NCBI GenBank assembly: GCA_035578905.1
Contig: JAQJVL010000001.1
Coordinates: 248,001-312,000 of the forward strand
From: Stictocephala bisonia
Taxonomy: Eukaryota > Arthropoda > Insecta > Hemiptera > Membracidae
DNA length: 64,000 nucleotides
Direction: 5' to 3'
Shown here: positions 12,166 to 23,345 of the stretch, one piece after another
How the letters are laid out: every line of letters starts with the position of its first letter
How positions within the stretch are numbered: position 1 is the first letter of the stretch
Made by a program: the position numbers and the translations under genes
Notes under the pieces: generated by a model
What the model saw: only the letters and a program-made list of their open reading frames with translations
Told to the model about the DNA's origin: nothing
The model's database searches: none

Positions 12166-13774
12166 GTTTAGTTTAGAACAAAATCATTTCAGTCAATTAA
12201 TGGTTACCTAAAAGAATCATTATTACATGGTTGAAGACATTTTATTCAAATATGATTTGTTTAGTAGAGCTAATAAAAAGTTGGTTATTCACTTTACACT
12301 TGATGTTAAGTCGTTAGTTTTTAGTAGTAACATATTTAGTGATTTCACAATTTACTTGAACAAGCCAAATATTTACTTTAATCCGAAATGTGCCCAAGAG
12401 GGTTGTTTACTAATAGTTTTTTAGTTCACTCAAGATACATAAATATTTACATATTTATAGCTGTGATTACTTATAGCAATCAAATAGTAATAAAATAGTT
12501 AAAAATACTTATTGACATAATTAAAATTACAATAGTTACATCTGTGATTAAAAGGTAGGTTTAAAACTGCCTCTCATCTTAAACCCATTTACGAAGTAAT
12601 GTTTTACCATTCAAACTTAGCAATTGCTCTACCTTCAAACTGAGAAATTACACCATTCATTCTGAAACTCCCACTCATTCTAACACAAACAAGAGCTATT
12701 TCTACTAGTTAAAATACAAAACTATGAAAACTATTTTACGATTCTACTCATCATAAATGATTTTAACACCTTATAAAAAATATTTAAGTACATATTACTA
12801 AGAAATTCCCACCTACTTGTAATATCAACTATCACATGCCTAAAATATATACAACATTCTTTCCTTACCCTACACTGAGATAAAATTTCGTTATCTGCTA
12901 AACTAAACATATTACGATATAGACTTTCAATATTAAAGTTGTTGAACATTTCAATTTATACTAACAATATGAACGTTCTGGATGTTAAATATTAAATATA
13001 CCCATCAATCACATCATAGGTTAGTGAAATTAACAAAGAAAACTCTTCATAATTAATTAGTGAATCAGCAACTTGTTTTACCACCGTTGCCTCATCACAA
13101 ATAACTTATCATGAACAAATAAAAATACCTGTAGGAACAAAAAAGGATACTAACAAAACTATAAGTAAATGAACGAAAACTTTAGGATACAAAATGCTAA
13201 ACAAATAAGTACAGTGTAAGCTAATAAACACTTGATGGATTTGAATAGAAAATGGTTGAACCTAGCAGCATATCATATTTTACTATAAGGTTTATGTTGC
13301 CCACCTCCATTGAGGATGTGAGTCTCCTATTTAACATATAAACTGACTCTAACCGTTTTATACTCTTTTGCTGCAACAAAATAAGACATTACTTCAACTC
13401 ACTTTACTTATTTTATGAACCACTCACTTCTACACGGACAAGTCCTTGATACTACTCCATCATAATAACTTTCAAACATGATCTAAAATTGTATGTAATA
13501 ATTTTAGACCTATTTTAATTCTATCGTATTTTGCCACTGTTCTAGAAAATATTTTTCAGTTATGATTAAATTGGTTTTTAAGTTTGTAAATATAATTTGA
13601 GAACCATTTGTATCATATTGGGGTATCATATTATTATAACATAAAACACACACAAAAACATAATTTGATCACAAAATAATTATAACGCATTTAAATTTTT
13701 TCACCTTTTGATTGGTTGATTAACCAACAGACTGATGTATAACGCTTGGCCGTAGACCCTAGTATGCCAACTGA
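12166..13774. other. AT-rich sequence, no gene recognised
   Basis: Frames at 12227-12424 (plus) and 12731-12949 (minus) have no recognisable motif. Nothing else was identified. Confidence 0.35.
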
Positions 13775-14035
13775 TTTTTGACTTGAATAAGGCATTCAGT
13801 ATAGTGGTACTTGATTTATAGAATTACACGATATAACAAATTGAATACTGTCGAAGTTTGAAGCACATTTTTCCTGGATAACATTCTTCATGATGGCAAG
13901 AATAAAATAATGTTCACATAATCAAAATGTTGATGTCTACTGGAAATAAAAATGGTATTTTGGTCATAATCAAATGACTAGGTGCGTTTTTCAAGGACCT
14001 GAGCTCGGCTCCAAACCTTGTATATTTTTAAAAAA
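13775..14035 (+). pseudogene. Heavily decayed reverse transcriptase fragment
   Basis: A trace of the RT fingers/palm can be read if several frameshifts are allowed. FDLNKAF near 13781-13802 resembles the FDLSKAFD motif of non-LTR reverse transcriptases. About 200 bp later, VFQGPELGS near 14000 resembles the VPQGSVLGP motif. Spacing and order agree with the family. Both motifs are mutated, with stops between them, so it is an old dead copy. The assignment rests on only two short motifs. Confidence 0.5.
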
Positions 14036-14299
14036 CTATTTACTATAGTTTTTTTAAATAATATTAATTATTAACTGTTCCTACGTCAATATTATTTTCA
14101 GCTCTATTGATTGAATGCCAAACAATTATGCTGGTTTATTTTTACAAATAAGTATAATTTTCATATTATTTTATTTCAGAAAGTAAGAAGATATGCAACG
14201 GACATGCCTTGAGAAAATTAAGCTTTTATTTCTGTTTCGATAAAATTATTGAAGCAGTAAAATTTTATTTCCACTACATATACATTGATTAAAACAATG

Positions 14300-14578
14300 C
14301 ACCTTTTCCGTTAATTCACTACCACAATTTTTTTTATCGCAATTACGGTTAGGTTAGGTTATGTGACTACTACAGTTGATAAAAAACTGGTAAATCCAAT
14401 GATTGTCTTTAACCACCGTATGCGCTCTCCGTGTGTAAGTTTTTGGAAAATGATAATATAAGGCCAGTGATATAGGATTCCTAATTGATGAGGAATACCA
14501 CAGAGGACGTAAAAATGATTGGGGAAAAGTTTTTAGATCAATATAATATTTACAAGCGGTAGTGAATTAACGTAAAGA
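14300..14578. mobile_element. TTAGG-bearing MITE, copy A
   Basis: The ends are inverted: TTCCGTTAATTCACTACCAC near 14305 pairs with GCGGTAGTGAATTAACGTAA near 14556-14574. Just inside the left end lie two TTAGG pentamers (14349-14358). The interior matches the copy at 28650-28988, including CTGGTAAATCCAATGATTG and GACGTAAAAATGATTGGGG. It has no coding capacity. About 280 bp; superfamily not determined. Confidence 0.85.
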
Positions 14579-15384
14579 CCCCACACGATTATATAAAAAT
14601 CATGTTTTTACATATTTAACAACTATTAAATATTTTACAATAGTTTAAATAATTGATTACGCCTATAATTATACCAATATTATTTTAACGTAAAATCATA
14701 GGTTATTTCACAATATATAGTATTTATAATATTAGAACATCAGAAGTTAGAACGTTGTTATTGTTAGAAGTCATACTGAACACTATCATATATATATATT
14801 AGTATGAGAGGTGACAAACCAAATTTATGTTCGGCATTCGATACTAAGATCAACAAATGGCTAAATGCAAGATAGGCAGCAGATGAATTATTAACTATAA
14901 ACAGCAGTGATGTATCAGCCCTAAATAAACAATTTTGAATATTAAATGTAACAAACAAAAAAAGACAAAAATATATAGTAAATAGTTAAAGTGGGGTTAT
15001 GCAAATAAATTCCAATGAACCCTACATAACAGTTTACTGATGAACATTAAAAACTACGAAGTTACATAATAATTTTGGTCAATTTCAAATTATAATAATA
15101 TTATGGACTAACAATGCTTTAAATTTTTGAATTAGTAAAGAATAAATTAAAATTTGAAGTAGCTTCATGCAAATATTAGGCCTATTCATATGCATCACCA
15201 AAAATATGTAATAATTTAAATCTAATGTAGGTATTAACAGAATATACAATATTTATTATTTATTATAGTGTTATGTAAAAGGGTTAGGTTATGATTTCTA
15301 CTTTATATGAGAAATTATTTTTAATTTTCGTAATTGTATAAAGTTTATTTGATGGGATCCCTTTCAATTATTGTATATAATTTT
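14579..15384. other. AT-rich sequence, no gene recognised
   Basis: A 64-codon minus-strand frame (14764-14958) has no recognised domain. Nothing else was seen. Confidence 0.35.
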
Positions 15385-15437
15385 CATAATTTATTGTTGT
15401 GGTATAGGCTAATCCTATACCACAACAATAAATTATG
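15385..15437. repeat. Perfect 24-bp inverted repeat with 5-nt loop
   Basis: CATAATTTATTGTTGTGGTATAGG (15385-15408; first 20 CATAATTTATTGTTGTGGTA) is exactly mirrored by its reverse complement at 15414-15437, with CTAAT as loop. No mismatch was seen. It could be a small foldback remnant or a hairpin RNA precursor; nothing shows that it is transcribed. Confidence 0.9.
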
Positions 15438-15844
15438 TATGTAATTATAAGTATGTAAATTCAATGAGGAATATATAAAGGATATACTGTATGTTTTTAG
15501 ATTACTTTGAAATACCACATTAGACAATAAGGTTGCATTACAACTACGTTCAATTGTTAGTTATTCTAATTTTATAAAATAAATATGCTTATTTCAATAA
15601 TTACACCTTGAAAAATAATCAGATTATCTCTCAAATAGCCACAAGCTAGAGAGATGTTTTCTTTATAACTGTGTGTAATACAAATTATAAATGTTTAAAT
15701 AAAGAATTTGGCTCATTATGAATTTTATAGATGCTTCTATAATTGCGATTTATTTTTTAAAACGTGGTGAAATATGAGTTTATATCTCCTAAAAAGGTTG
15801 ATTTCTACCTCGGAAAATTCGTTTCGGATCTTTTCTAATATGTC

Positions 15845-16057
15845 CCCGCATTTTCAATTTATTTTCTGTTGCCACCAAGTGCTAATTTTCATTCAGTATT
15901 ACAGAACGCGACCCTAATCGGTTTTAATACAGGCAGTAAGGATTAGGTTAGGTTAGGAGTTTAAACCTAGCTTAACGTAACTTAAATTAGCTTTATGAAA
16001 TACATTTGTAATTCTAGTTACACTTGGTGGCTGCGGAAAATAAATTGAAAATGCGGG
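15845..16057. mobile_element. MITE with ~40-bp terminal inverted repeats and internal TTAGG tract
   Basis: CCCGCATTTTCAATTTATTT at the left end is mirrored at the right end near 16034-16057, and GCCACCAAGTG (15871-15881) pairs with CACTTGGTGGC (16021-16031). Three TTAGG pentamers lie at 15943-15957. About 213 bp with no coding capacity. The ends differ from those at 14300 and 28650, so this is a different family that also carries the pentamer. Confidence 0.85.
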
Positions 16058-16304
16058 ACCCCTCGTTTTACCGATAAATAGAAAAACTAGTTTTGGATCT
16101 GATAGTGAAAAAACCAACTTAAAACAAAGAAAAATTTTACGTATTTTTTGTATGCTAAACAGGAATATATTATTAAGTTTTCAATCAAATTAATTATAGG
16201 CCTTAAACATACACTTCATACTTATGTGACCAAAAAAACATAACTCAAGTTATCCTAACTGTCTATTTACTCAACCAAAAAGCGTAATTTGCGTGTAAAA
16301 CGGG

Positions 16305-16700
16305 TGCTTGCCAGCTGTCCCTACGGTGTGAATATATGCACATTTGGTTTTTGTGGTTATTCATAACTCCTATTATCATTGTGCATATGGAAACTATAGG
16401 TGGTTATTCGGGAAAGTAGTTTTTCTACGATATCTCGAGAAATAATTTTTCATATACCGTAACAGAATAGTTTTCAAATTCGTGTAAAGCATGAAAAATT
16501 ACATCAATTACGAGTAAAAATAAAAGTGATAAGAAAATCACGTGGAATGACTGAGATATAACAAAAAATAACATAAAAAAACGTAGATTCTGCGGAATAA
16601 AAAGCGTTTTACCAGAAAACTTAGACCTGATTCTACCTACTGGTGATAAAAAAGTCAGGATTAGCGAAGCGTCTAGAAACAGCATAAATACCAGAGTATG
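16305..16700 (-). repeat. Dispersed ~390-bp repeat, copy 2
   Basis: The reverse complement aligns with 7430-7815 over the whole length, sharing TCGAGATATCGT, GTAGAATCAGG and TTTATGCTGTTTCTAGA-like blocks in the same order. It contains an 86-codon minus-strand frame (16425-16685) that is not open in copy 1, so coding is unlikely. Confidence 0.7.
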
Positions 16701-18659
16701 AATATACTAAGATTTGATTAAAGTTGATCGTGGGTCATTAATTATTTGTCTTAATCTATCTCATAACTGTCACATGTATGTCGACCAAGTGGTTCGAATA
16801 TCTTATTGAAACAGATTGTTAGTTGGGCCACAATTATTCCAATTGTCTAGCACTTAACGGAAAGGGCAGGTGGTGAGGCGTGAAGGGTGGGCGGGCCCTT
16901 AATTCTATAGGAAAGGTGCTAAGGAGATTGTTACGGACCGAGAAATCTGGGTGACCGAACCGAGTGGAGCTCCGCACTCTAGATCATTTTGGACGGATTG
17001 TCTTTGCATTGGCATGATTGCAAAACTTTTAGGGGTTCATTTAGTTGCATAAAAACACGAAATTATTTGCACTTTAAATGCACTCTATCTAAAATAGCAC
17101 ATAAACACATTTTATCAAGTAAAACTTTAATGTAAGCTTACTGTCCAAGAGGTCAGTTCCAATATAATTTTTTGTTAATTACATGATGAACTAGACAAAA
17201 CTTTTAAACGATAATAATATTTTTGATGAAATAAAGAAAGCAAATAAGGAAGTGTTGTTTTTATAAACTTTATACTCATCTTACAAAATACGAACATTTT
17301 GTGAAATGTGTAAAGAATAGACTATATTTTCCCGATAGATATTTTTCTGTGGAGATAAAGTTTTTTTATATAAAAAAGGGAACACCACGATTTTACTTTT
17401 TGTTACATTTTTGTTGTAATTTTAAATTATTTTAATAATTTTTTGTTCGTTGTGTTTTTTATTCTGAACAAAAGTCTAACAATAATTCCTCTAAAAAATA
17501 CGGTAAAACTGGTTTTTCGGCAAATCACACTTGCCGGCATATACACTAAGTCTGAAGCAGGATACCGCAGATTCTGGAACCTGACTTGAACGTAAATGTA
17601 TAGTTCTTGTAAAGAATACGTTGGATATATGACCATTTTAATTCATTAAATTTTTAAAACAAATTTAAAATGTAATTTTATTATAAAATGTTCTAGATGG
17701 TAGTTTTCATACATAACAAATAAATTAGTGTTATCATGTTTAGAGTTAAGAGATGCCCAATTCTCAACGAAGTCCTCAGACCTTCTAGTTTTTGTAGGTT
17801 TTTTTATGTGCGTGAAAACATTTTGTTTTCGAATAAACAAGTTTTACAAATTACGAAATTACCTCCTCTTAAAATGTAACTAATATTTTGTCAAGAAAGT
17901 GTAAAACTACCAAATATAGAGTTAACATTATTCCGTATACATAAAAACATGTATGAAAAAATGTCATGAAACACTAGACAAGTTATGTCCATGACATGGA
18001 TACAAATGGATTAGCAAACGGTCTTAGCATGAATTGGTTACAATTAATGCCACTCATTACAGAACTAACGAGTGTAACGAGAAACTATCTTTAAAAATAT
18101 CCACCATTAGCTAAGAAAATAGTTTTATTCAATTACATATTAAAAAATGTTTATAACCGTAGATCAAACATGTTTACCTGTTTTAATTAGTTCATTAGAC
18201 AACTTATTTTAGTATAAATACAAATATGTATTTATGCTATTTGTATTTATAGTATAAATACAAAGATTTAGTATAAATACAAATATGTAACAATACGAAG
18301 TAATAAAATCAAAAGAACAATTAAAAATGGTACATTTATACCGAAAAAGTTTATATCTTCTTATTAAGTCTACCAAACTGTTCAGTATATACGAAGTTGA
18401 GGTTATGTTATGACAATATTTTTTATAGTCAGTTATAGAATTGTAACATTTAGTTCTAAAGAAATTAACCCGGAAATAACAAATTTCAAACTAAAATTTG
18501 TTTAGTAGTGGCCTATAGAAAAAAATGAATTTAATATAACGGTCTTTACATAGTTCAACAATTAAATATATTGTATAGTCATCCATCCACTATATAAAGC
18601 TATCCACCAAACTAATAGGAGTAGGAATAAAAAATAGAAATTAAAAATCATACCAATAA
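16701..18659. other. Mostly AT-rich sequence, no gene recognised
   Basis: A GC-richer patch lies at about 16855-16990. Minus-strand frames at 17427-17636 and 17646-17840 lack recognisable motifs. Short repeats of AGTATAAATACAAA occur at 18210-18290. Confidence 0.35.
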
Positions 18660-19190
18660 TTTATAAAGGGTGTCCCAGAAATAAAGTGCCAAACTTCCGG
18701 AAACGGTTATAAAGATCAAAATAAAGAGAAAATCAAGAACAATTCAATTTTTATCAACCGATCCTAATGAAACTCGTTATGCTTGTTAGGATAATAGGGA
18801 CCTACTCTAATTAAAAATCCAAGATCCAATTTAAAATTTAAAAATGGCGGCCATTTTTTATATTTATACGGAAAATACGAAAAAATGGCAAAACTACAAA
18901 TAAAAACTTATTGCTTGTTTTTTTTTTTTTTTTTTTTTGATAATTTTACTGTCAGTATCAAAAAACGTACAATATAACGAGAGATAAACTAGACACATTG
19001 ACATTTGTGTTGAAAGGCAATAAAACAGCTAAAAAATAGTTTTTTTCTGCCTCTCAACATATGTCTGGGTTATTTTTTGTCCGATTCTAACTTTTTTGAT
19101 ACTAGCAGATTGGTAATAAAACCATCCAAAAATGTATTCTTAACATTTTTGTATTTTTGCCGTTTCCCCGCATTTTCCGTTTAAAAATTA
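18660..19190. mobile_element. Imperfect palindromic transposon-like element
   Basis: The left side starts AAGGGTGTCCCAGAAATAAA, a typical DNA-transposon-like end. Inside it, ACGGAAAATACG and ATGGCAAAACTAC (about 18865-18900) pair with GCATTTTCCGT and GTATTTTTGCCG (about 19150-19180). CAGTATCAAAAAA (18954-) pairs with TTTTTTGATACTAG (19094-). This makes a ~330-bp imperfect foldback with a T-run near 18918. A right-hand counterpart of GGGTGTCCC was not found, so the element may be truncated. Confidence 0.55.
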
Positions 19191-19194
19191 AATA

Positions 19195-19310
19195 CTTCCT
19201 TGCTACAACCAATGGTCTGTATAGCTTCCTTGCTACAATCACTGGCCAGTATAGTTTCCTTGCTATAATCGTTAGTCTGGATACCTACCTTCCTTGTTAA
19301 ACTCAAAATA
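19195..19310. repeat. Short tandem repeat, 30-bp unit, ~4 copies
   Basis: CTTCCTTGCTACAA or close variants recur at 19195, 19225, 19255 and 19285, an exact 30-bp period, followed by CAGTATAG-like ends. The last unit is partial. Confidence 0.9.
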
Positions 19311-20584
19311 TTGGTTTTGAATTATTGGTAACTACTGTTGATTTTTATATGTATATCATTTTCTTTCTGTACATAATTTTCAGAAAAGCCACTGACTTCT
19401 GTGCACACCTTTACGGTAGGCATACCTTACATACACTGATAAGATTTCCTCATCAACTTGTGAGAGGAAATTTTATAATAATAATCATCTTTATAATTTT
19501 ATAACTGTTAATAAAACATACATAATTTACATATCAAAACATAACCATACTACAAACATAGCTATTACAATAGACAATATAAGAAATAAAACACATCAAA
19601 ACCAAAACAAATCAAGAACAATAAGTTTAATATACATGCCAAGTCTGACCTTCATATTATAAAGAATGAGATAGTGATGAAACCAGAGAAAAACAAAGAA
19701 GTAAACCTCTAAGGCTAAACCTGTGTGGAGAAACACTTAGAACTGTTATTCAATGCTTTAATAATGCTGTAGACTAATTAGTGAGACATAGGGCTACATT
19801 ATTTAAATAAATTATTTTTATGTCAAGTTACTTCCAAACCAAGTTTAAAAATATATATTTTGCTTAAACATAAAATGGAATACGAAATAATAATACACTA
19901 TTTTATAAAGATCTATTAATTCTACCAAAAATAGGCTACATTTTCTATCCAACCAGTGGAATCTCAATAAAATCAAGTGTTTCCGAATAATGTTTAACCC
20001 TAAATTAATTAAATGTTTAGATAATCTTCCACTGATTCCCTAGCAAAGAGCTATTTTCTAACTTTAATTCCAAATAAACGTATACTCTTAATTTTTTATC
20101 AACTCTAAAAGAATTTCGTTAAATAAATATATTGCTAGACAGTCAAAAGATTTTTAATAAATAGTGTTCATAGTCCTTTGTTCAAATGTAGCGTCATGAA
20201 TCCTTAATTTCGATCTGTAAACATTGCTTCTACTGTTACCCTTACTTCAAATAAAAAAAAAGATTCTCAGCACCTTATACACATGTCTAAGTCTAAGTGG
20301 AAGAATGTTATAAAAGGGGAACAAAGAGAAGGATAAATTTTATCTAGATTTTTATTATGTCAGTCTTGCATACTGTTTTTTCAATGCAATAGGTGGCATT
20401 AAGTTTGAATAGTTACGTTCCACCCCAGCATTCGATTCCGTACTCTAACCAGAGAAAAATAGAAGGTTCTAAAAATATTACTGTCACACATGTTAAAAAA
20501 ATAAAATATTCTAATTACGTTATTCAATTTTTTTCTCAGGTCATTCATATGCTTCGTCTAGTTAACATTACTATTCCAGGTGAC

Positions 20585-20962
20585 TCATAAATATTTTATA
20601 ACATTTTCTTGAGTTATTTGGTTACATTTGTTGTAGCATATATCACTATTACAGACGCACTCAATACACTGATACATAATTCTGTTTTCAAAACAAGATT
20701 CTCCCCGACGACCAAAATTTATGAGTTTTGTTTTATTGGAACTTATTATCATGTTGTTTTTGGTGAACCAACACTGAATGGCCTCAAGGTCACGATTAAT
20801 TTTTTGTTCGATTACTGTTAATGAGTTCTCGTGGTAGCATAGTACAGTCTTATCTGCAAACGATGTTATACTCCCAAAACGTTTTTCATTACGTAAATAA
20901 TTTATATATATTAGGAATACCACTGCACCGAGCATAGACCCTTGGGGTACACCGTGATTCAT
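20585..20962 (-). pseudogene. Reverse transcriptase palm fragment of element A
   Basis: 125 open codons. HGVPQGSMLGAVVFLIYIN matches the RT motif before the active site, and SFADKTVL follows about 25 residues later. The second aspartate of the FADD catalytic pair is lysine here, so the enzyme would be inactive. Further on, INRDLEAIQCWFTKNNMII matches the conserved helix before the thumb. The frame breaks after ENVIKYL; the thumb continues in other frames down to about 20010. The first residues lie inside the RT domain, so the ATG is not the original start. Confidence 0.9.
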
Positions 20963-21414
20963 TTCAACTGGATCACTTAAGAATTTTCACACACTGCCTT
21001 CGACCTCTTAAGTAGCTGTCGAACCATCTTAAAACTATTCCCCTTACTCCACTTTTATGAATTTTTTTCAATAAAATTTCGTGATCAACCGTATCAAAGG
21101 CCTTGGTTATATCCAAAAAAAGTCCGCTTACTTTCTCACCGTCATTATTTTATTAATTACTTTACTAGTAAATTCAACAAGAGCTTGCTCTGTATTTAGA
21201 CCTTTCGAAAACCAAATTGTTTTTACTAAACAATTTTGTATCTTCAAGAAAATTTAATAATTTTTGCTTCATTCCTTTTTCAAAAAATTTTGAAAAGGAT
21301 GATAATCACGATATTGGTATATAATTATTACATTCCTGCTTTAAACCTTTCTTATGTACTGGAACTACAACAGTAAATTAAATTTTTTCCGGAAACTTTT
21401 GTTGAAGATGTAAA

Positions 21415-21688
21415 TAGTTTTTTAAATATCATAATACATGTTGGTACATATACAGCACAAGTGATCGTTATACAACAAAAATATATAACAATATAAGCAC
21501 AAAATGCACAAATAAAAGTACAAAATGCACAAATATTATGGTGATCGATTTCGTTGAATACCTCACCTTTCTCAGACAAGAAGGATTCACAAAAGAATAT
21601 TTGTGCATTTTGAACTTGTATTGTAATATATTTGTGCATTTTGTGCTTATATTGTAATATACTTGTGTTATATGACGCTCACTTGTGC
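21415..21688. mobile_element. Foldback element, copy 2, inserted in element A
   Basis: The sequence matches copies 1 and 3 (left end AGTTTTTTAAATATCATAAT, inner GGTGATCGATTTCG) but the right arm lacks the innermost part. AGCACAAG at 21454 pairs with CTTGTGCT at 21682. It is flanked by TGAAGATGTAAA (21403-21414) and TGAAGATATAAA (21689-21700), a 12-bp near-identical pair that looks like a target-site duplication. It splits the reverse transcriptase reading of element A, so it inserted after that element. Confidence 0.85.
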
Positions 21689-21797
21689 TGAAGATATAAA
21701 GCAAAACATTACCAATTTTGATGAATATTTGTTTTATCATCTTCGAACTAATCCCAGGTGATGTTTTATTTTTCAAAGATTCAACAGCCTTAGATAA

Positions 21798-22139
21798 ATG
21801 TTCATATAACATAAGTAAGTCATGGAAATGAACTAGCTACTAATAAATTTAACAATTTCTCTGCATGTGCAGTGGACAGTTTAATTGAAAATAAAATTAA
21901 ACCACAACATTTTGATTCACGATATTATCAATTATCAAATCACTAAGGGTGGCTGAACTAAGAAACATTGATTTAAAACTATGGGGTTCGTTAAAAAGAT
22001 TGGCATAATATTGTGAATCAAAATGTTGTGGTTTAATTTTATTGTCAATAAAACTGTCCACTGCACATGAAGAGAATTTGTTAAATTAATTAGTAACTAG
22101 TTCATTCCCATGACTTAGTTACGCTATGTGAACATTATA
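21798..22139. repeat. Inverted duplication of the 5' part of element A
   Basis: The arms at about 21798-21937 and 22008-22139 are reverse complements with roughly one difference per ten bases, separated by ~70 bp. ACCACAACATTTTGATTCAC on the left pairs with GTGAATCAAAATGTTGTGGT on the right. The left arm is contiguous with the RT reading of element A, so the right arm is a flipped copy of the same piece. This could be twin priming (inversion at insertion) or a later rearrangement. Confidence 0.85.
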
Positions 22140-22164
22140 TCGTCATATCATTAAAAATATCAGA

Positions 22165-22722
22165 TGGGGAAAAGAACAGACTCCATGTTGCTTATCGCAG
22201 GTGGTGAGCTGTGGTGGTTCTCTCAAGATCCCAAGTGCCTGGCTGTAGTGCTGACGATGCCAAGGGAAAAAACAAACTCCATGTTGCCTATCGTAGGTGG
22301 TGAGCTGTGGCTAGCATTCTCTCAAGATCCCAAGTGCCTTGCTGTACAGGTGACGATGACAAGGGAAAAACAAACTCCATGTTGCCTATCGTAGGTGGTG
22401 AGCTGTGGCTAGCATTCTCTCAAGATCCCAAGTGCCTTGCTGTACAGGTGACGATGACAAGGGAAAAACAAACTCCATGTTGCCTATCGCAGGTGGTGAG
22501 CTGTGGCTAGCATTCTCTCAAGATCCCAAGTGCCTTGCTGTAGTGGTGACGATGCCAAGGGAAACATCAAACTCCATGTTGCCTATCGTAGGTGGTGAGC
22601 TGTGGCTAGCATTCTATCAAGATCCCAAGTGCCTTGCTGTAGTGGTGACGATGACAAGGAAAAAAACAAACTCCATGTTGCCTATCGGTAGTGGTGGGAT
22701 TCGGCTAATAGTCTCTCAAGGT
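22165..22722. repeat. Tandem array, 96-99-bp unit, ~5.6 copies
   Basis: CTCCATGTTGCCTATCG recurs at 22181, 22277, 22375, 22473, 22572 and 22671. Each unit holds TCAAGATCCCAAGTGCC and GTGACGATG. Open frames of 67-116 codons run through it because the unit is close to a multiple of three and has few stops. They switch frame between 98-bp and 99-bp units, so I do not treat them as a gene. Confidence 0.95.
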
Positions 22723-23345
22723 AAAAATTGTATGGCCTACATAAGACGACAATAAAACACAATAAAAAGAAATAAAAATATAAAAAGGAATGAAAGTTAG
22801 AATTGTTTATGTGAAAAACGTTTTATTAATTAAAAAATAAAAAAATCCTGAAAGAAATGTATGATATTATGCCACATTGAAGCTGATTTTCAAAATAAAA
22901 CTCTACAGCTGACTTAGTTACAAAATAACCAAAATTAAAGTGGTTCCTATGAACTTTAGCTTATCAATGGTTCATAGGATTGGTTTCCATTTATTAATTA
23001 TGATGTATTATAGTTTTCAAATTAGTTATTTAATTTTATCGATCTATGCACTATTATACTGAAACAAATACGTAAAATTCAATTTGTGTTCTAGGTTAAT
23101 TAGCTATTTATTTGTTATTGAATTTTTACAGTTTATTCATTCATATAGGTTATTTGATTCATATAGGTTGTCGCTCTTGAACTGAACAAATACGAGATCG
23201 TAAATTTTACGTACCTCCACCAAAGACGTGGAAAGTAAAACGAGGAGAAATTGCATTGCTTTTTTAAGTCGTCACTGTTCCCAAGATTTTTATGCTGTAA
23301 GTACGTAAATTAAGAATCTTAATAATAATAATCATCATTCACCTT
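22723..23345. other. AT-rich spacer between tandem arrays
   Basis: No gene, RNA or repeat family recognised. Confidence 0.4.

Larger units (their letters stand above)
19475..21830 (-). mobile_element. Non-LTR retrotransposon, 5'-truncated, decayed (element A)
   Basis: On the minus strand, in order, I can read RT fingers (LKNKTSPGISS, about 21715-21780), a VVPVHKKG motif (about 21355), GLFLDITKAFDTVDHEI (about 21070-21120), the palm (20585-20962), a thumb and C-terminal region (GIECWGG and LPLR..YKVLRIFF, about 20270-20450) and a possible 3' end with an (ATT)n-like tail near 19475. The order fits the Jockey/CR1 type. Stops and frameshifts occur throughout, a foldback element interrupts it at 21415-21688, and no endonuclease domain remains. 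The 3' boundary is uncertain. Confidence 0.8.

Noticed and set aside
22164..22755. Overlapping open frames of 67-116 codons that repeat a cysteine-containing motif
   Set aside because: They follow a 96-99-bp tandem array and switch frame between units of different length, so they are a by-product of a repeat with few stops.
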